Counted from the stretch's first letter, positions 26,067 through 35,112 are shown. The stretch is DNA of 51,709 nucleotides from Neomegalonema sp. (GCA_022760355.1 JALEGB010000101.1:1-51709), one strand, 5' to 3'. A program made the numbers and translations. The notes: generated by a model not told the origin, from the letters alone.

Positions 26067-26480
26067 CTAATGCCGCGCGCCCTTCAGCCCGCCTTGCCGC
26101 ATCTTTGCCCAGCTTCGCTCGGTTTCGAAGAGCAAGAAGTACACGTTGCCGTATTTCCGCCCCATCAGCCTGCCCCAGAAGCTTTTGAGCAGCAGCTTCA
26201 GCGCCGTCAGCCGGTGGCCGCCGTCAACGATCACCCATTTCCCCTTCTGACCAATTCGAGCGATGATCGGATCGGTCGGAAGATATCCGCGGTCCCGGAT
26301 GGAGCGCACAATCGCATTCAGGCGCGGACCGCCGATGCGCTTGGCGTTTTTAAAGCGAATCTTTCGCAGCAATGACGCCGGCGCTTCAATCGATGCGACG
26401 CCGTCAGTGAATATAATGTGGTTGAGTTCCTCCTCCGACCGTACATATTGTACAGACGGACCTCTACTTATCGTTTCCAT
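26067..26480 (-). CDS. ParB-like nuclease-fold orphan protein
   Basis: A 137-residue protein whose middle part reads as a ParB/Srx-type N-terminal domain. A PTDPIIARIGQKGKWVIVDGGHRLTALK segment at about 70-97 contains the GGHR motif that in ParB proteins binds the nucleotide (GERR in true ParB). The C-terminal part is basic and aromatic, with no helix-turn-helix or dimer domain. It is not a partition ParB. The ATG at 26480 is chosen because residues before it in the TTG-started longer frame look like random sequence; no good ribosome site is visible for either. It stands alone between the IclR gene (convergent) and the leucine dehydrogenase gene (divergent). Function unknown. Confidence 0.7.
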   Translation of the reverse strand: METISRGPSVQYVRSEEELNHIIFTDGVASIEAPASLLRKIRFKNAKRIGGPRLNAIVRSIRDRGYLPTDPIIARIGQKGKWVIVDGGHRLTALKLLLKSFWGRLMGRKYGNVYFLLFETERSWAKMRQGGLKGARH

Positions 26481-26572
26481 GCGGTGAAGATGGGGAAAGT
26501 CGCCCCCTTTGTCCAGTTGGCGGCGCCGCGTCAAACCCCGCTGGATCGCTCAAGTTGCGGAGTGCTCTCGCC

Positions 26573-27610
26573 ATGTTTGACCATCCAGACTTTGACCATC
26601 ATGAGCAGGTTGTCTTCGTTGCGGACCCCGCCGCCGGTCTGCGCGCCATCATCGCCGTGCATGATACGACGCTGGGACCGGGGCTCGGCGGCTGCCGAAT
26701 TCGCCGATATGACAGCGATGATGCGGCTTTGACCGATGTGCTGCGTCTGTCGCGCGGCATGACCTTTAAAGCCGCGCTGGCCGCCCTGCCGCTTGGGGGC
26801 GGAAAGTCGGTGATCCTCGCTGATGCGGAGACGGAGAAGACCGAGGCGATGATGCGCGCCATGGGCCAAGCTGTTGAGCGCCTGGGGGGACGCTATATTG
26901 CGGCCGAGGATGTTGGGGCGACGCCCGCGGATATGGATGCGATGGCGGTGGAGACCTCGCATGTCTCGGGGCTTTCGACCGGTGTCGGCGACCCCGCGCC
27001 ATGGACGGCGAAGGGCGTTTTTCTCTGCCTGAATGCTGTTGTCGAGCATATCTTGGGGCGGAGCGATCTGAAGGGCCTTCGCGTCGCCGTGAAAGGTCTT
27101 GGCGCCGTTGGCGGGCGGTTGGCGATGTTGCTGTCTGAGGCGGGCGCGGAGCTGATCGTCGCCGATCTTGATCCGGCGCGAGCCGCGCAGTTTGCGGCGG
27201 ACACCGGCGCAACGCAGGTTGCGACCTCGGAGATTGCGCACCAGGCGGCCGACGTGTACGCCCCCTGCGCGCTCGGTGGGGAATTTGACGCGACGACAAT
27301 CCCGAAGCTTGGGGCGCAGATCATTTGCGGCGCCGCCAACAATCAATTGGCGGCGGATGCGGATGCGGATCGCCTGTCGGCTGCGGGCCACATTTATTGT
27401 CCAGACTATCTGGTAAACGCCGGCGGCTTGATCTCCGTGTCGCGGACGGCGATCGGCATGAGCGATGCGCGCGCTGAAGCGAAGTTGGCCGCGCTGCCGG
27501 AAACCTTGAAGATGTTGTTGGACCGCACGGGGCCGAATGGCGGGCATCTGGCGATCGCCGCCGATGCAATTGTGCGCGAGCGTCTGGCGGCGGCGCGCGG
27601 GGGCGCCTAA
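26573..27610 (+). CDS. Leucine dehydrogenase family (Glu/Leu/Phe/Val dehydrogenase)
   Basis: A 345-residue NAD-dependent amino acid dehydrogenase that should deaminate branched-chain or aromatic amino acids to 2-oxo acids, or run in reverse. The dimerisation/catalytic domain has DTTLGPGLGGCR near 31 and the catalytic pair K66 (MTFKAALA) and K78 (GGGKSVI), matching the leucine dehydrogenase positions. The Rossmann motif GLGAVGG lies near 172. Size and motifs fit leucine or phenylalanine rather than hexameric glutamate dehydrogenase. The ATG at 26573 follows GGAG by ten bases and starts MFDHPDFDHHEQVVF as in the family. A hairpin repeat lies 22 bases after the stop. Confidence 0.93.
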   Translation: MFDHPDFDHHEQVVFVADPAAGLRAIIAVHDTTLGPGLGGCRIRRYDSDDAALTDVLRLSRGMTFKAALAALPLGGGKSVILADAETEKTEAMMRAMGQAVERLGGRYIAAEDVGATPADMDAMAVETSHVSGLSTGVGDPAPWTAKGVFLCLNAVVEHILGRSDLKGLRVAVKGLGAVGGRLAMLLSEAGAELIVADLDPARAAQFAADTGATQVATSEIAHQAADVYAPCALGGEFDATTIPKLGAQIICGAANNQLAADADADRLSAAGHIYCPDYLVNAGGLISVSRTAIGMSDARAEAKLAALPETLKMLLDRTGPNGGHLAIAADAIVRERLAAARGGA

Positions 27611-27632
27611 GGGCCCGCGCTATGAGAGGCCG

Positions 27633-27670
27633 GAGCGATTTGAAGTTAGATGGACCTCTCTAACGGCTCG
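27633..27670. repeat. Palindromic dispersed repeat, partial inverted copy 3
   Basis: In reverse complement this 38-base stretch matches the inner part of the 74-bp repeat (21701 and 43750) at 36 of 38 positions, including both TTAGA/TCTAA and the CGATTTGAAG arm. It lies between the convergent leucine dehydrogenase and DUF1127 genes, three bases before the latter's stop. Confidence 0.8.
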
Positions 27671-27673
27671 GCT

Positions 27674-27889
27674 CTACGCGCGCCAGAACGGTTTGCGGGC
27701 TTCCGCCATGGCTTCGGCGCGCGTCAGTCCGACATCGCGTAATGCGCGCTCATCGAGTTGCGCCAGGGCGCGACGCGTGCGGCGGCGCTGGGCCCACAAC
27801 GCCAGCTGCGGCGCAATGCCGAGACGCTTCGCGACAAGGGGCAAGCGCGGCTCAACACTGGCTTGTTGAAGATGGGCGATTTTGGCCAT
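27674..27889 (-). CDS. DUF1127 family small protein
   Basis: A 71-residue basic protein ending in the DUF1127 (YjiS-like) motif: ALAQLDERALRDVGLTRAEAMAEARKPFW. Small arginine-rich DUF1127 proteins in alphaproteobacteria have been linked to RNA turnover and to carbon or phosphate metabolism; what this one binds is unknown. It is divergent from the MocR regulator gene, with a 108-base spacer carrying repeated TTACA words. Confidence 0.88.
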   Translation of the reverse strand: MAKIAHLQQASVEPRLPLVAKRLGIAPQLALWAQRRRTRRALAQLDERALRDVGLTRAEAMAEARKPFWRA

Positions 27890-27905
27890 GACAACCCCTC
27901 ATCTT

Positions 27906-27925
27906 AATTGTTACAGTTACAATTG
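27906..27925. promoter_or_regulatory. Inverted/direct repeat operator candidate in the DUF1127-MocR spacer
   Basis: AATTGT (27906-27911) and ACAATT (27919-27924) form an inverted repeat around TACAGTT, and the same bases hold the direct repeat GTTACA-GTTACA. MocR regulators often bind direct repeats near their own genes. This is a plausible autoregulatory site or control site for DUF1127. Confidence 0.4.
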
Positions 27926-27997
27926 TGCGGGCAGCCGATTGTCCGCATTGGATTGTCTTAATGTATCGCATTCTTCGGGAGCTATTGTTTTATTGCA

Positions 27998-29482
27998 ATG
28001 GGTACAATTTGGACGCCAGAGCTCTCGCCGGACGGGCCGCGCTATCGCGCGTTAGCTGATGCGATCGCAGACGCGATTGCGGAGGCGCGTTTAGCTCCAG
28101 GCGAGAAGTTGCCGGCGGTGAGAGACCTCGCCTGGCGCTTACAGATGACGCCAGGGACGATAGCGCGGGCCTATCAGCTGGCGGAGAGCCGGGGGTTGCT
28201 CGACGCCCGGGTCGGAAGCGGCACCTTTGTGCGCGACTTCGCCGCCCACGCCGCCGCGGACGCCTTTGATCCAACCGCGGCGCGGTTTTCCGATACATTT
28301 GGGGAAACCGGTCCGACGCAGATCGATACAATTTTGGCCCCGCCCCTGTCCGGCGCTGCTTGTATTGAGATGGGCAGCAATCGGGTTGTCGATATTGGCC
28401 AGAACGCGACGCTGACGGCCGCGCTGCAGAGGTTGGTTGAGCGGCGGGGGGATCTGCCGCTCACCGATTATCATCGGTTTGGCGATGATGAGGCGGAGCG
28501 CGCCGCCGGAGCCGATTTCCTACGCGCCGGCGGGGTGCCGGCGCGCACTGAAGACATCATTGTCTCTTCCGGCGCGCAGCATGGCCTATTGACGGCGCTG
28601 GCCGCGGCGTGCGGCGGCAGAGATACGGTCGCATTGAGCGAGCCGCTCATCCATCCGGGCATCAAGGATTGCGCACGGGGGCTGGGCGTCCGGTTGGAGC
28701 CGGTTGCGGTGGATCAGGAGGGGGTGTCGCCAGAGGCGTTGGACGCCGCATGTCGGCGATATCGGCCGGGCGCGATCCTTCTGACCGCCAACAACCAAAA
28801 CCCAACTTTGGCCACCATGTCCCTGGCGCGGCGGAAAGAGATTGCGGAGATTGCGCAGGCGCGTCGGACGCCAATCATTGAAGACGACGTCTATGGCTGG
28901 TTGGTCGATCAGCGCTTGCCGTCCTTTCCATCCCTATGCCCGGAGCTCTGCTGGTACGTCACCAGCCTGTCCAAATGCGTCGCCGCCGGATTACGGGTTG
29001 GATATGTGCTTGCTCCGGTGGGGGAGGGCGCCCGGGCGGCGCGCATTCAACAGAGCTATTTCCAGCATGTCTCTTGGCTGGTTTCCGGCTTGGCGGCGGA
29101 GGTGATCCAATCCGGCGACGCCGCGCGGATCATTGCGCAGGTCGGGCGCGAAACTCAGGAGCGCAGCGCGCTTGTCGGCTCGGCGCTGGAGCCGGTGATC
29201 GGCTCTGGCCGCCTCACCCTGTCGCCCTCCTGCTCAATGGGATGGCTCGAGTTGCCGGAGCCCTGGCGCGCGGCTGAGTTCTGCGAGGCTGCGCGCAGGG
29301 TGGGGGTGCGCTTGGCCTCGGCGGAGGCCTACGCGGTCGGCCGGGCGCCGGCGCCGCACGCCGTGCGGGTCGCGTTCGGCGAGGTGGCGTCTCGCCCGCA
29401 ACTTCTGGAGGGCGTTGGCCGTTTGGCTGGGTTGCTGCAAGAGGGGCCGCATATTCAGACGCTGCAGGATTTTAGCGGATAG
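27998..29482 (+). CDS. MocR-type PLP-dependent transcriptional regulator
   Basis: A 494-residue GntR/MocR regulator: a winged helix-turn-helix at about 15-80 (LAPGEKLPAVRDLAWRLQMTPGTIARAY) fused to a fold-type I aminotransferase domain. The cofactor residues are present: N266 in NNQNPT, D297 in IIEDDVYG and the Schiff-base lysine K326 in TSLSKC, so it can bind pyridoxal phosphate. Most MocR proteins sense PLP-linked amines or PLP itself and control a neighbour. Here the EamA exporter gene follows 70 bases downstream on the same strand and DUF1127 is divergent; either could be the target. The ATG at 27998 has no close ribosome site, so the start is moderately sure. Confidence 0.92.
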   Translation: MGTIWTPELSPDGPRYRALADAIADAIAEARLAPGEKLPAVRDLAWRLQMTPGTIARAYQLAESRGLLDARVGSGTFVRDFAAHAAADAFDPTAARFSDTFGETGPTQIDTILAPPLSGAACIEMGSNRVVDIGQNATLTAALQRLVERRGDLPLTDYHRFGDDEAERAAGADFLRAGGVPARTEDIIVSSGAQHGLLTALAAACGGRDTVALSEPLIHPGIKDCARGLGVRLEPVAVDQEGVSPEALDAACRRYRPGAILLTANNQNPTLATMSLARRKEIAEIAQARRTPIIEDDVYGWLVDQRLPSFPSLCPELCWYVTSLSKCVAAGLRVGYVLAPVGEGARAARIQQSYFQHVSWLVSGLAAEVIQSGDAARIIAQVGRETQERSALVGSALEPVIGSGRLTLSPSCSMGWLELPEPWRAAEFCEAARRVGVRLASAEAYAVGRAPAPHAVRVAFGEVASRPQLLEGVGRLAGLLQEGPHIQTLQDFSG

Positions 29483-29552
29483 CGTCCAGCCGCTGCGCGA
29501 TCTAAGCAAGCTCCGCGCGGGAATACAGACGGCGCGCTTTGGCGAGGTTCAG

Positions 29553-30497
29553 ATGCAGGCCCATATTCGTAGAGTCGACTGGCTGTCCTGGGCGTTGCTG
29601 GCCTTGCTCGGCGTGATCTGGGGCGGCTCCTTCACTTTGACGACCGTCGCCGTGCGCGATCTGCCGCCTATTTCCGTCGCCGCCGCGCGTCTGATCATTG
29701 GCGCGGTTGTCCTGACCCCGCTTGCGTTCTGGGCGGCGGGGCCGCCGCCGCAGCCATTCGCGCGGACGGGCAAGCGGTTGTGGTTATTTGCGCTGGGCAG
29801 CGCCGTTCTTTCCAACGCCTTGCCGTTCACCCTGCTTTCCTGGGCGCAGAAGGGGCATATCGACAGCAGCTTGGCCGCAATCTTTATGGCGACCACGCCC
29901 TTGATTACGCTGCCCATCGCCGCGCGGTTTGTCGCCAGCGAACGCTTGAGCGGCGTTAAGGCCGCGGGTTTTTTGATCGGACTATTTGGCGTGGCGCTGC
30001 TGATCGGGCTGGACGTGCTCGAAGGACTTGGCGCGGGCGGTTTCGCGCTTTTGGCTCAGCTGGCATGCCTTGGCGCCGCCGCATGCTACGCCTCTGGGTC
30101 CGTGCTGGCGAAGCGCGCGCCGGCCGCGCATCCGCTAACATTCGGCGCTTTGGCGCTCATCTGCGCCGCAACGCTGCTCACGCCCATTGCGTTGATGTTC
30201 GAGGCGCCGCTCAGCGCCCCTTGGACATGGCGGGCGGCGCTGGCGGTGATTTGGCTTGGGGTTGTGCCGACAGCGCTGGCGATGTTCCTGCTGCTGACAG
30301 TCATTCGGCGGCGTGGGCCGACATTTTTTGTCCTGGTGAATTACCAGGTGCCGGTGTGGGGCATGGTTTTCGGCGTGGTGTTCTTGGGAGAAACGCTTCC
30401 GGCGGAAGCGCCTGCGGCGCTTGCAATTATTCTGATCGGAGTCGCGGTGAGCCAGGGCGCGCTGGGCGCCCTGGCGAAATGGACCAGATCAGGCTGA
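29553..30497 (+). CDS. EamA/DMT family transporter
   Basis: A 314-residue inner-membrane protein with ten predicted helices in two EamA repeats (about 12-140 and 150-290). The start LALLGVIWGGSFTLTTVAVRDLPP is typical of drug/metabolite transporters, with RLIIGAVVL in the second helix. It probably exports an amino acid or related metabolite. The ATG at 29553 has GAGG five bases upstream; the frame back to 29415 overlaps the MocR gene and is not used. It follows the MocR gene closely, so control by that regulator is likely. The end overlaps the convergent methyltransferase gene by nine bases. Confidence 0.88.
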   Translation: MQAHIRRVDWLSWALLALLGVIWGGSFTLTTVAVRDLPPISVAAARLIIGAVVLTPLAFWAAGPPPQPFARTGKRLWLFALGSAVLSNALPFTLLSWAQKGHIDSSLAAIFMATTPLITLPIAARFVASERLSGVKAAGFLIGLFGVALLIGLDVLEGLGAGGFALLAQLACLGAAACYASGSVLAKRAPAAHPLTFGALALICAATLLTPIALMFEAPLSAPWTWRAALAVIWLGVVPTALAMFLLLTVIRRRGPTFFVLVNYQVPVWGMVFGVVFLGETLPAEAPAALAIILIGVAVSQGALGALAKWTRSG

Positions 30498-31538
30498 GCC
30501 GGAGGATGCGCCGCCAGCGCGGCGACGGCCGCCGCGGCGGGCTTTGGGCGCCGCGTGGCCGGCATGGCCGAACACGCCGTCGCCTTCGGAGCTGAACGGC
30601 CCGGTTGCGGCCTCGATTTCGTCGAGTGTCGGGCGGCTAAGCGCCTCCGGAGCCTCGGTCAGCGCTTTCTTCATCACCTCAAGATGGGCGGTGGTGGTGC
30701 CGCAGCAACCGCCGATAATGCGCGCGCCAGCGCGGAGCGCCATAACAGCATAGTCGCCCATGAGCGCCGGGGTGCCGTCATACTCGATTGCGCCATCGAC
30801 ATATTTGGGGATCCCCGCATTTGCTTTGGCGATGACCACGGCTTCTGGCGCCTTTTCGGTCAGGCCCAACACGCTGCGGAGCAGGTCTGACGCGCCAACG
30901 CCGCAATTGGCGCCGAAGGCGACCGGCGCTGGGGTCATGTCGCTGGTTTGCCTCGCATAATCGGTTGAGGTCAGCCCCATCATCGTTCGGCCGGACGAAT
31001 CAAAGCTCAGCGTGCCGCAGAAGGGCGCGCCTAGATCGGCCGCCGCCTTTTGGATCGCTGCGATTTCTTCGCGGGAGGAAATCGTCTCCGCCCACAGAAC
31101 GTCGGCGCCGCCCTCCAACAGCCCTTCGGCCTGCTCTTTGAAGGCGCTGACCGCATCGTCAAAGGAAAGGGCGCCGACGGGCTCCAACAGCTCGCCCGTC
31201 GGGCCGATCGAGCCGGCGACGACAACCGGCCGGCCAGCCTTGTCCGCAACTTCCCGAGCAATACGAGCCGCCGCGGCGTTCAGCTCCCGCACGCGGTTGT
31301 CCGCTTTATGCAGCTTAAGCCGGTGGCGCGTGCCGCCGAAGGAGTTGGTGAGAATGATGTCGGAGCCAGCGTCGACAAAGCCTTGGTGCAGCGCTCGGAT
31401 CTTTTCTGGCGCGTCGATATTCCAAAGCTCAGGCGCATCGCCGGCTTCGAGGCCCATCGCAAAGAGAGTCGTTCCAGTTGCGCCGTCGGCCATCAGCCAA
31501 CGACGCTCCGAGAGAAGCTCGGAAAGCAAATTGCTCAT
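30489..31538 (-). CDS. Betaine/homocysteine S-methyltransferase family protein
   Basis: A 349-residue zinc methyltransferase making methionine from homocysteine with a methyl donor such as glycine betaine. The barrel starts RWLMADGATGTTLFAMGLEAGDAPELWN and has the TNSFGGTRHRL segment near 64. The zinc cysteines are C212 (FGANCG) and C278/C279 (GGCCG). The size and the N-terminal signature match the short bacterial Bmt enzymes of rhizobia rather than the cobalamin enzyme MetH. The C-terminus carries a basic Gly/Arg-rich tail (GRRRAGG) not needed for the fold. The gene is alone on its strand. Confidence 0.9.
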   Translation of the reverse strand: MSNLLSELLSERRWLMADGATGTTLFAMGLEAGDAPELWNIDAPEKIRALHQGFVDAGSDIILTNSFGGTRHRLKLHKADNRVRELNAAAARIAREVADKAGRPVVVAGSIGPTGELLEPVGALSFDDAVSAFKEQAEGLLEGGADVLWAETISSREEIAAIQKAAADLGAPFCGTLSFDSSGRTMMGLTSTDYARQTSDMTPAPVAFGANCGVGASDLLRSVLGLTEKAPEAVVIAKANAGIPKYVDGAIEYDGTPALMGDYAVMALRAGARIIGGCCGTTTAHLEVMKKALTEAPEALSRPTLDEIEAATGPFSSEGDGVFGHAGHAAPKARRGGRRRAGGASSGSA

Positions 31539-31719
31539 AAACTACCTATCTGACGCCGCCGCATCGTCTGTGTTCGAATGATCAACCGATCGTGTGTTTA
31601 CAGCCTGGCGCTCGCCACATCCTCGTCGCTGCCGGGCGGGCGGAGCGCGCACTCGGCCGTTGCTACGCGCAGTGTGCCCTGCGCGCAACGTTGTTCTGGG
31701 GGATGGCGACGCGGACGGC

Positions 31720-34700
31720 TCAGCCCAGCCGCGCCGGGTCTGCGCCGTCAACGGCGACGGAAACCAAATCGCGAAGCCGATCAGGCTCTGGGTGGCCGGC
31801 CGTTACCGCCATTTCCGCCATTGCGTGCAGTTCAGCGCCGTCACAACGGACATTGTTGGCGATCAGCCCGCAAGCGGAGCGCCAGCTGTCGTCCCGCCGC
31901 TTCTGATCATGCGCATAGCGGCAGATCCAAAGCTCAAGCATCAGCGGGCCGGGCCTGTTGGAGGAATCGACCCGCCATGCCGCGTCAAAGGCGTTGTTGA
32001 GCACCTTCAATCCGTCCGCGCGTTTGCCTTCAGCCAGCAGAAAGCGCGCGGCGCGAAGCAGCGTCGGCGCATCGCGCGGGCTCTTTTCAACCGCGCGCTC
32101 AAATTCTTGCGCGACTGATTCCGCATCGCCTTTGGCTTCGCGCAGGAAAGCGGCGAACCGCTCCAATGTTCCGGCGCGGTTGTCCGAGGCTTCGACCGCG
32201 TCCCGGAAGAACAGCTCAGCTTCTTCGACGTCCTTGCGGATGCGATGATGGAACATCGCCAGCTCTTCAAGCGCCTCGGCGCACGGATCAAGCTCCACGG
32301 CCAGGCGCAGCTGCGCCAGCGCTTCATCCGAGTCGCCTTTCACATAGGCGAGGAACCGGCCATGCGCGCGCAAAGCGGCTGAGGAGCGCGGGCTGAAGGC
32401 GAGCGCGTCGCGGAACAACGCATCCGCCTCGTCCGCCATTGTCGGCTCCGACGCCAGATGCTCCGCATAGGCCGCCAACGAAACGGGCGCATAGGGCTCA
32501 GCTTCGATGGCGCGGCGATGCAATTCGTCAGCGCGTTTGCGATCCTTGCGGCAGCTTGTCAGAAACTGCGCGTAAGCCGTTGCTAGCGCGGCGGAAGAGG
32601 GCGTCGCGCGCAGCCCGTCTTCGAACTGAGCTTCGGCCGCGTCGAGATCGCCGCGGCGTTCGGCCAGAAAGTTCGAGAACGCAATTTGGATCCGAGCGTC
32701 GCGCGGCTCCAATCCGGCGGCGCGCCGGTAATAGGCTTCGGCGGCGTCAAGATCGCCCTTGCGCTCGGATGCGACGGCGCGGGCGAACTGAATTTCTGGA
32801 TCATCCGGACCGATGCGAGCGCCTTCGACGAGCACCGCTTCGGCCGCATCGACGGAGCGGCGGCGCTCAATCAGGAACAGAGCGAGTTCGGCGAAGGCGA
32901 CGGCGCTGCCGGCGGATGCGTCAATCGCTTTGCGCAGATACGCCTCCGCCGACTCCAGCTCGCCGCGTCGGTCCGCGAGGAACCAAGCATAATCAATCAG
33001 GCAGGCTGTCGACTCCGGCGCAATCTCAATCGCCAAACGGAAGCAGTCCTCCGCCTCGCCCAGATCGCCGCGGGCGCGAAGGAAAAAGTCCGCCATTGCG
33101 CGCAGGGTTTCAGCGTTGCGGACGTCGACTTTCAATGCGGCCACCAGCAGATGCTCGGCCCGCTTCGCGTCTCGCAGCCGATCGAGCGAGAAACGCGCAT
33201 ATTCCCTCAGAACGCCAAGATTTTCGGGCGCCAGCTGCAGGGCTTCTTCATAGAGGACCTCCGCCCGGCCGACATCGCCGGCGCCGACCGCCATAAAGCG
33301 CGCATAGCGGGCGCGCAGAACACCGTCATCCGGGTTTGCTTCGATGGCCGCCGCCAGCGCCAAGTCGCCGGCGGAGGCGCGATCGGGTTGGAGCAGCGTA
33401 CGTGGATCGACAGGCAAGCCGGTAGGTCCTTGGCCCGATGGGCGCGCCCGCCGTCGCACGCTGAAATTTCGCCCTAGTCGGCGAAGCCCTTCGCCCGGGT
33501 CGGCGCGCCGCGGCGCGCGTTCCGCGGTGCGGTCCACGAGCGCTTGGCGGGCTGAACGCGACACCAGCTGGGCCCGGCGCCTTTCTCTGCTTTCGCGGGT
33601 CGGGCGTGGAATTGAGATTTCCGATTCGTTTTCGAGGGCGGCCAACACATTATCGATGCTGTCGGACGCATCCTCGGCCAACGTGTCGGTCATTCGTGTG
33701 GCCGCCGGCAGGGCGCGCCGCTCGCCCGGGCGGAGCTTGGCGAATTCATCCTGCGCAGTTGCTGCGCCAGAGCCGTCAACATCAGTTGCGGCGGCGTCCT
33801 GCGCTTGTGCGCGCTGCCCATACGGCGCCAGAGGGCGCGGCGCGACCGGGTCGACGCCTGTTTCCAATCCGCCATCGCCTGGATGGCTCTCCGGGTCGCC
33901 ATGCAGCTCAAATTGCGCCGCGCTGATCATGCCGCGCATTGGTCCGGCGGCCTGGCGCTCCTCCAGCTGCTCGCCCAAGCTCGCCGTGTCGGAGATCGCG
34001 CGCGAATAGGCGTGGAGCGACCGGCGCAAGCGGTCGCGTCGGCTGGCTGCGGTTTCGCGCCGTGCGGCCTGGCCGCCTTTGGGGAACTGAATGACGCCGC
34101 CGGCGCGATCATCGAGCGCGGAGCCGACGGAAGGCGTCTCGCTTGGCGCCGTTGAGGGCAAGGTGAGGCCGGAGCGGGTCGAAAGCTCCCGATATTTCGC
34201 GTTGTACTTCCGGAACACCCGCTCGAACCGATCGAGCGTCGGGTGCCCAATGCCGAACTCCAAGCGGCAGAAGTAGAACAGCTCATCGAAATCGTCGCTC
34301 TTGACCCAAATGGCCCGGCGAGATTGCAGCCAGTCGGCGAACGCGCCTTTCGGCGGCGCGCTGTTAATCCAATAGACGCCGCCGGTTGGCGCGGTGGGCG
34401 GAAGACCTTCCAGAAGATCGAGAACCGACGCGTCGCGTCCGCCATAGCCGATAATCGCCAGGCAGCTGTCCGTCAGCCGATCGCGCAGCCGCGCTTTGAC
34501 CGCGTGCGGCAGGCGCGCACGCGTGACGCCGCCTTCGTCCGCGCCCATATGCGCGTCGCCGAACACTTTCACGACCGTCGGCGCGTCTGGCGGCAGCGGC
34601 ATCGTTTCGGTCAGGCTCAAATGCGTCAAAATCTGCGGCCGGCGTTGGCTGAACACATGCAGCGCGTCGCCGAGCATGTCGTCAAAATTGACAGTGATGG

Positions 34701-35112
34701 CCAGATTGATGCGCGGCCCCCATTTGGGGTGGGTCATCAGCTGCGCGAGGGTGGCGTAGCCGAAACCGGGCTCCGCCGCCTCCATCAGACGCTCTAGCTC
34801 CTGGCGTTTGTCGCGTTCATTGTGGAACAGCGCCTGGAAGGCCTCGCCGTAAATTGACGCCGGATCGTTCGGGTCATACCGCGCAAACCGGCGCGCCGCC
34901 CAGGCGTCGAGATCGGTTTCGTCTCCGCTCTCGAAATAAATGAGCTCCTTAAGCCATAGCTTAACGATTTCCGCCGCGGCGGGAACGCCGGAACTGACTG
35001 AGCACCCTGCGCCGAGCAGTTTGACATAAGTCTTGTCGCCTCGCGCAACTCCTCCACGAAAACGTCGCGCGAATTCGCGCGCTGAGATCGTTCGAAAACG
35101 GCTTTCATCCAT
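31720..35112 (-). CDS. SIR2-like domain fused to a long TPR array
   Basis: A 1,130-residue soluble protein. The N-terminal domain (about 25-300) is SIR2-like: the NAD loop GAGCSVSSG at 34-42, a TVNFD strand at 140-144 (TxNxD), KVFGDAH at 182-188, where sirtuin-like NADases have a His-containing motif, and GYGGRD at 222-227. A low-complexity linker with charged and Ala/Arg-rich parts follows (about 315-580). From about 580 to 1060 come some 13 tandem TPR-like helices of 36-37 residues with ALxxxP and AExxFxxAL patterns. SIR2 NADases fused to sensor repeats are known in antiphage defence, so an NAD-degrading immune role is possible. The ATG at 35112 is preferred over a GTG at 35175. It is a single-gene unit; no partner gene is seen. 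Confidence 0.82.
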   Translation of the reverse strand: MDESRFRTISAREFARRFRGGVARGDKTYVKLLGAGCSVSSGVPAAAEIVKLWLKELIYFESGDETDLDAWAARRFARYDPNDPASIYGEAFQALFHNERDKRQELERLMEAAEPGFGYATLAQLMTHPKWGPRINLAITVNFDDMLGDALHVFSQRRPQILTHLSLTETMPLPPDAPTVVKVFGDAHMGADEGGVTRARLPHAVKARLRDRLTDSCLAIIGYGGRDASVLDLLEGLPPTAPTGGVYWINSAPPKGAFADWLQSRRAIWVKSDDFDELFYFCRLEFGIGHPTLDRFERVFRKYNAKYRELSTRSGLTLPSTAPSETPSVGSALDDRAGGVIQFPKGGQAARRETAASRRDRLRRSLHAYSRAISDTASLGEQLEERQAAGPMRGMISAAQFELHGDPESHPGDGGLETGVDPVAPRPLAPYGQRAQAQDAAATDVDGSGAATAQDEFAKLRPGERRALPAATRMTDTLAEDASDSIDNVLAALENESEISIPRPTRESRERRRAQLVSRSARQALVDRTAERAPRRADPGEGLRRLGRNFSVRRRARPSGQGPTGLPVDPRTLLQPDRASAGDLALAAAIEANPDDGVLRARYARFMAVGAGDVGRAEVLYEEALQLAPENLGVLREYARFSLDRLRDAKRAEHLLVAALKVDVRNAETLRAMADFFLRARGDLGEAEDCFRLAIEIAPESTACLIDYAWFLADRRGELESAEAYLRKAIDASAGSAVAFAELALFLIERRRSVDAAEAVLVEGARIGPDDPEIQFARAVASERKGDLDAAEAYYRRAAGLEPRDARIQIAFSNFLAERRGDLDAAEAQFEDGLRATPSSAALATAYAQFLTSCRKDRKRADELHRRAIEAEPYAPVSLAAYAEHLASEPTMADEADALFRDALAFSPRSSAALRAHGRFLAYVKGDSDEALAQLRLAVELDPCAEALEELAMFHHRIRKDVEEAELFFRDAVEASDNRAGTLERFAAFLREAKGDAESVAQEFERAVEKSPRDAPTLLRAARFLLAEGKRADGLKVLNNAFDAAWRVDSSNRPGPLMLELWICRYAHDQKRRDDSWRSACGLIANNVRCDGAELHAMAEMAVTAGHPEPDRLRDLVSVAVDGADPARLG

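Noticed and set aside
31539-31719. Possible SAH-type riboswitch upstream of the betaine/homocysteine methyltransferase gene (GACGAGG and CCAGGC words on the minus strand)
   Set aside because: The first helix does not close (CTGT instead of a partner for GACGAG), and the conserved GCGCTGC and AACGGCGCTC pseudoknot parts are missing.
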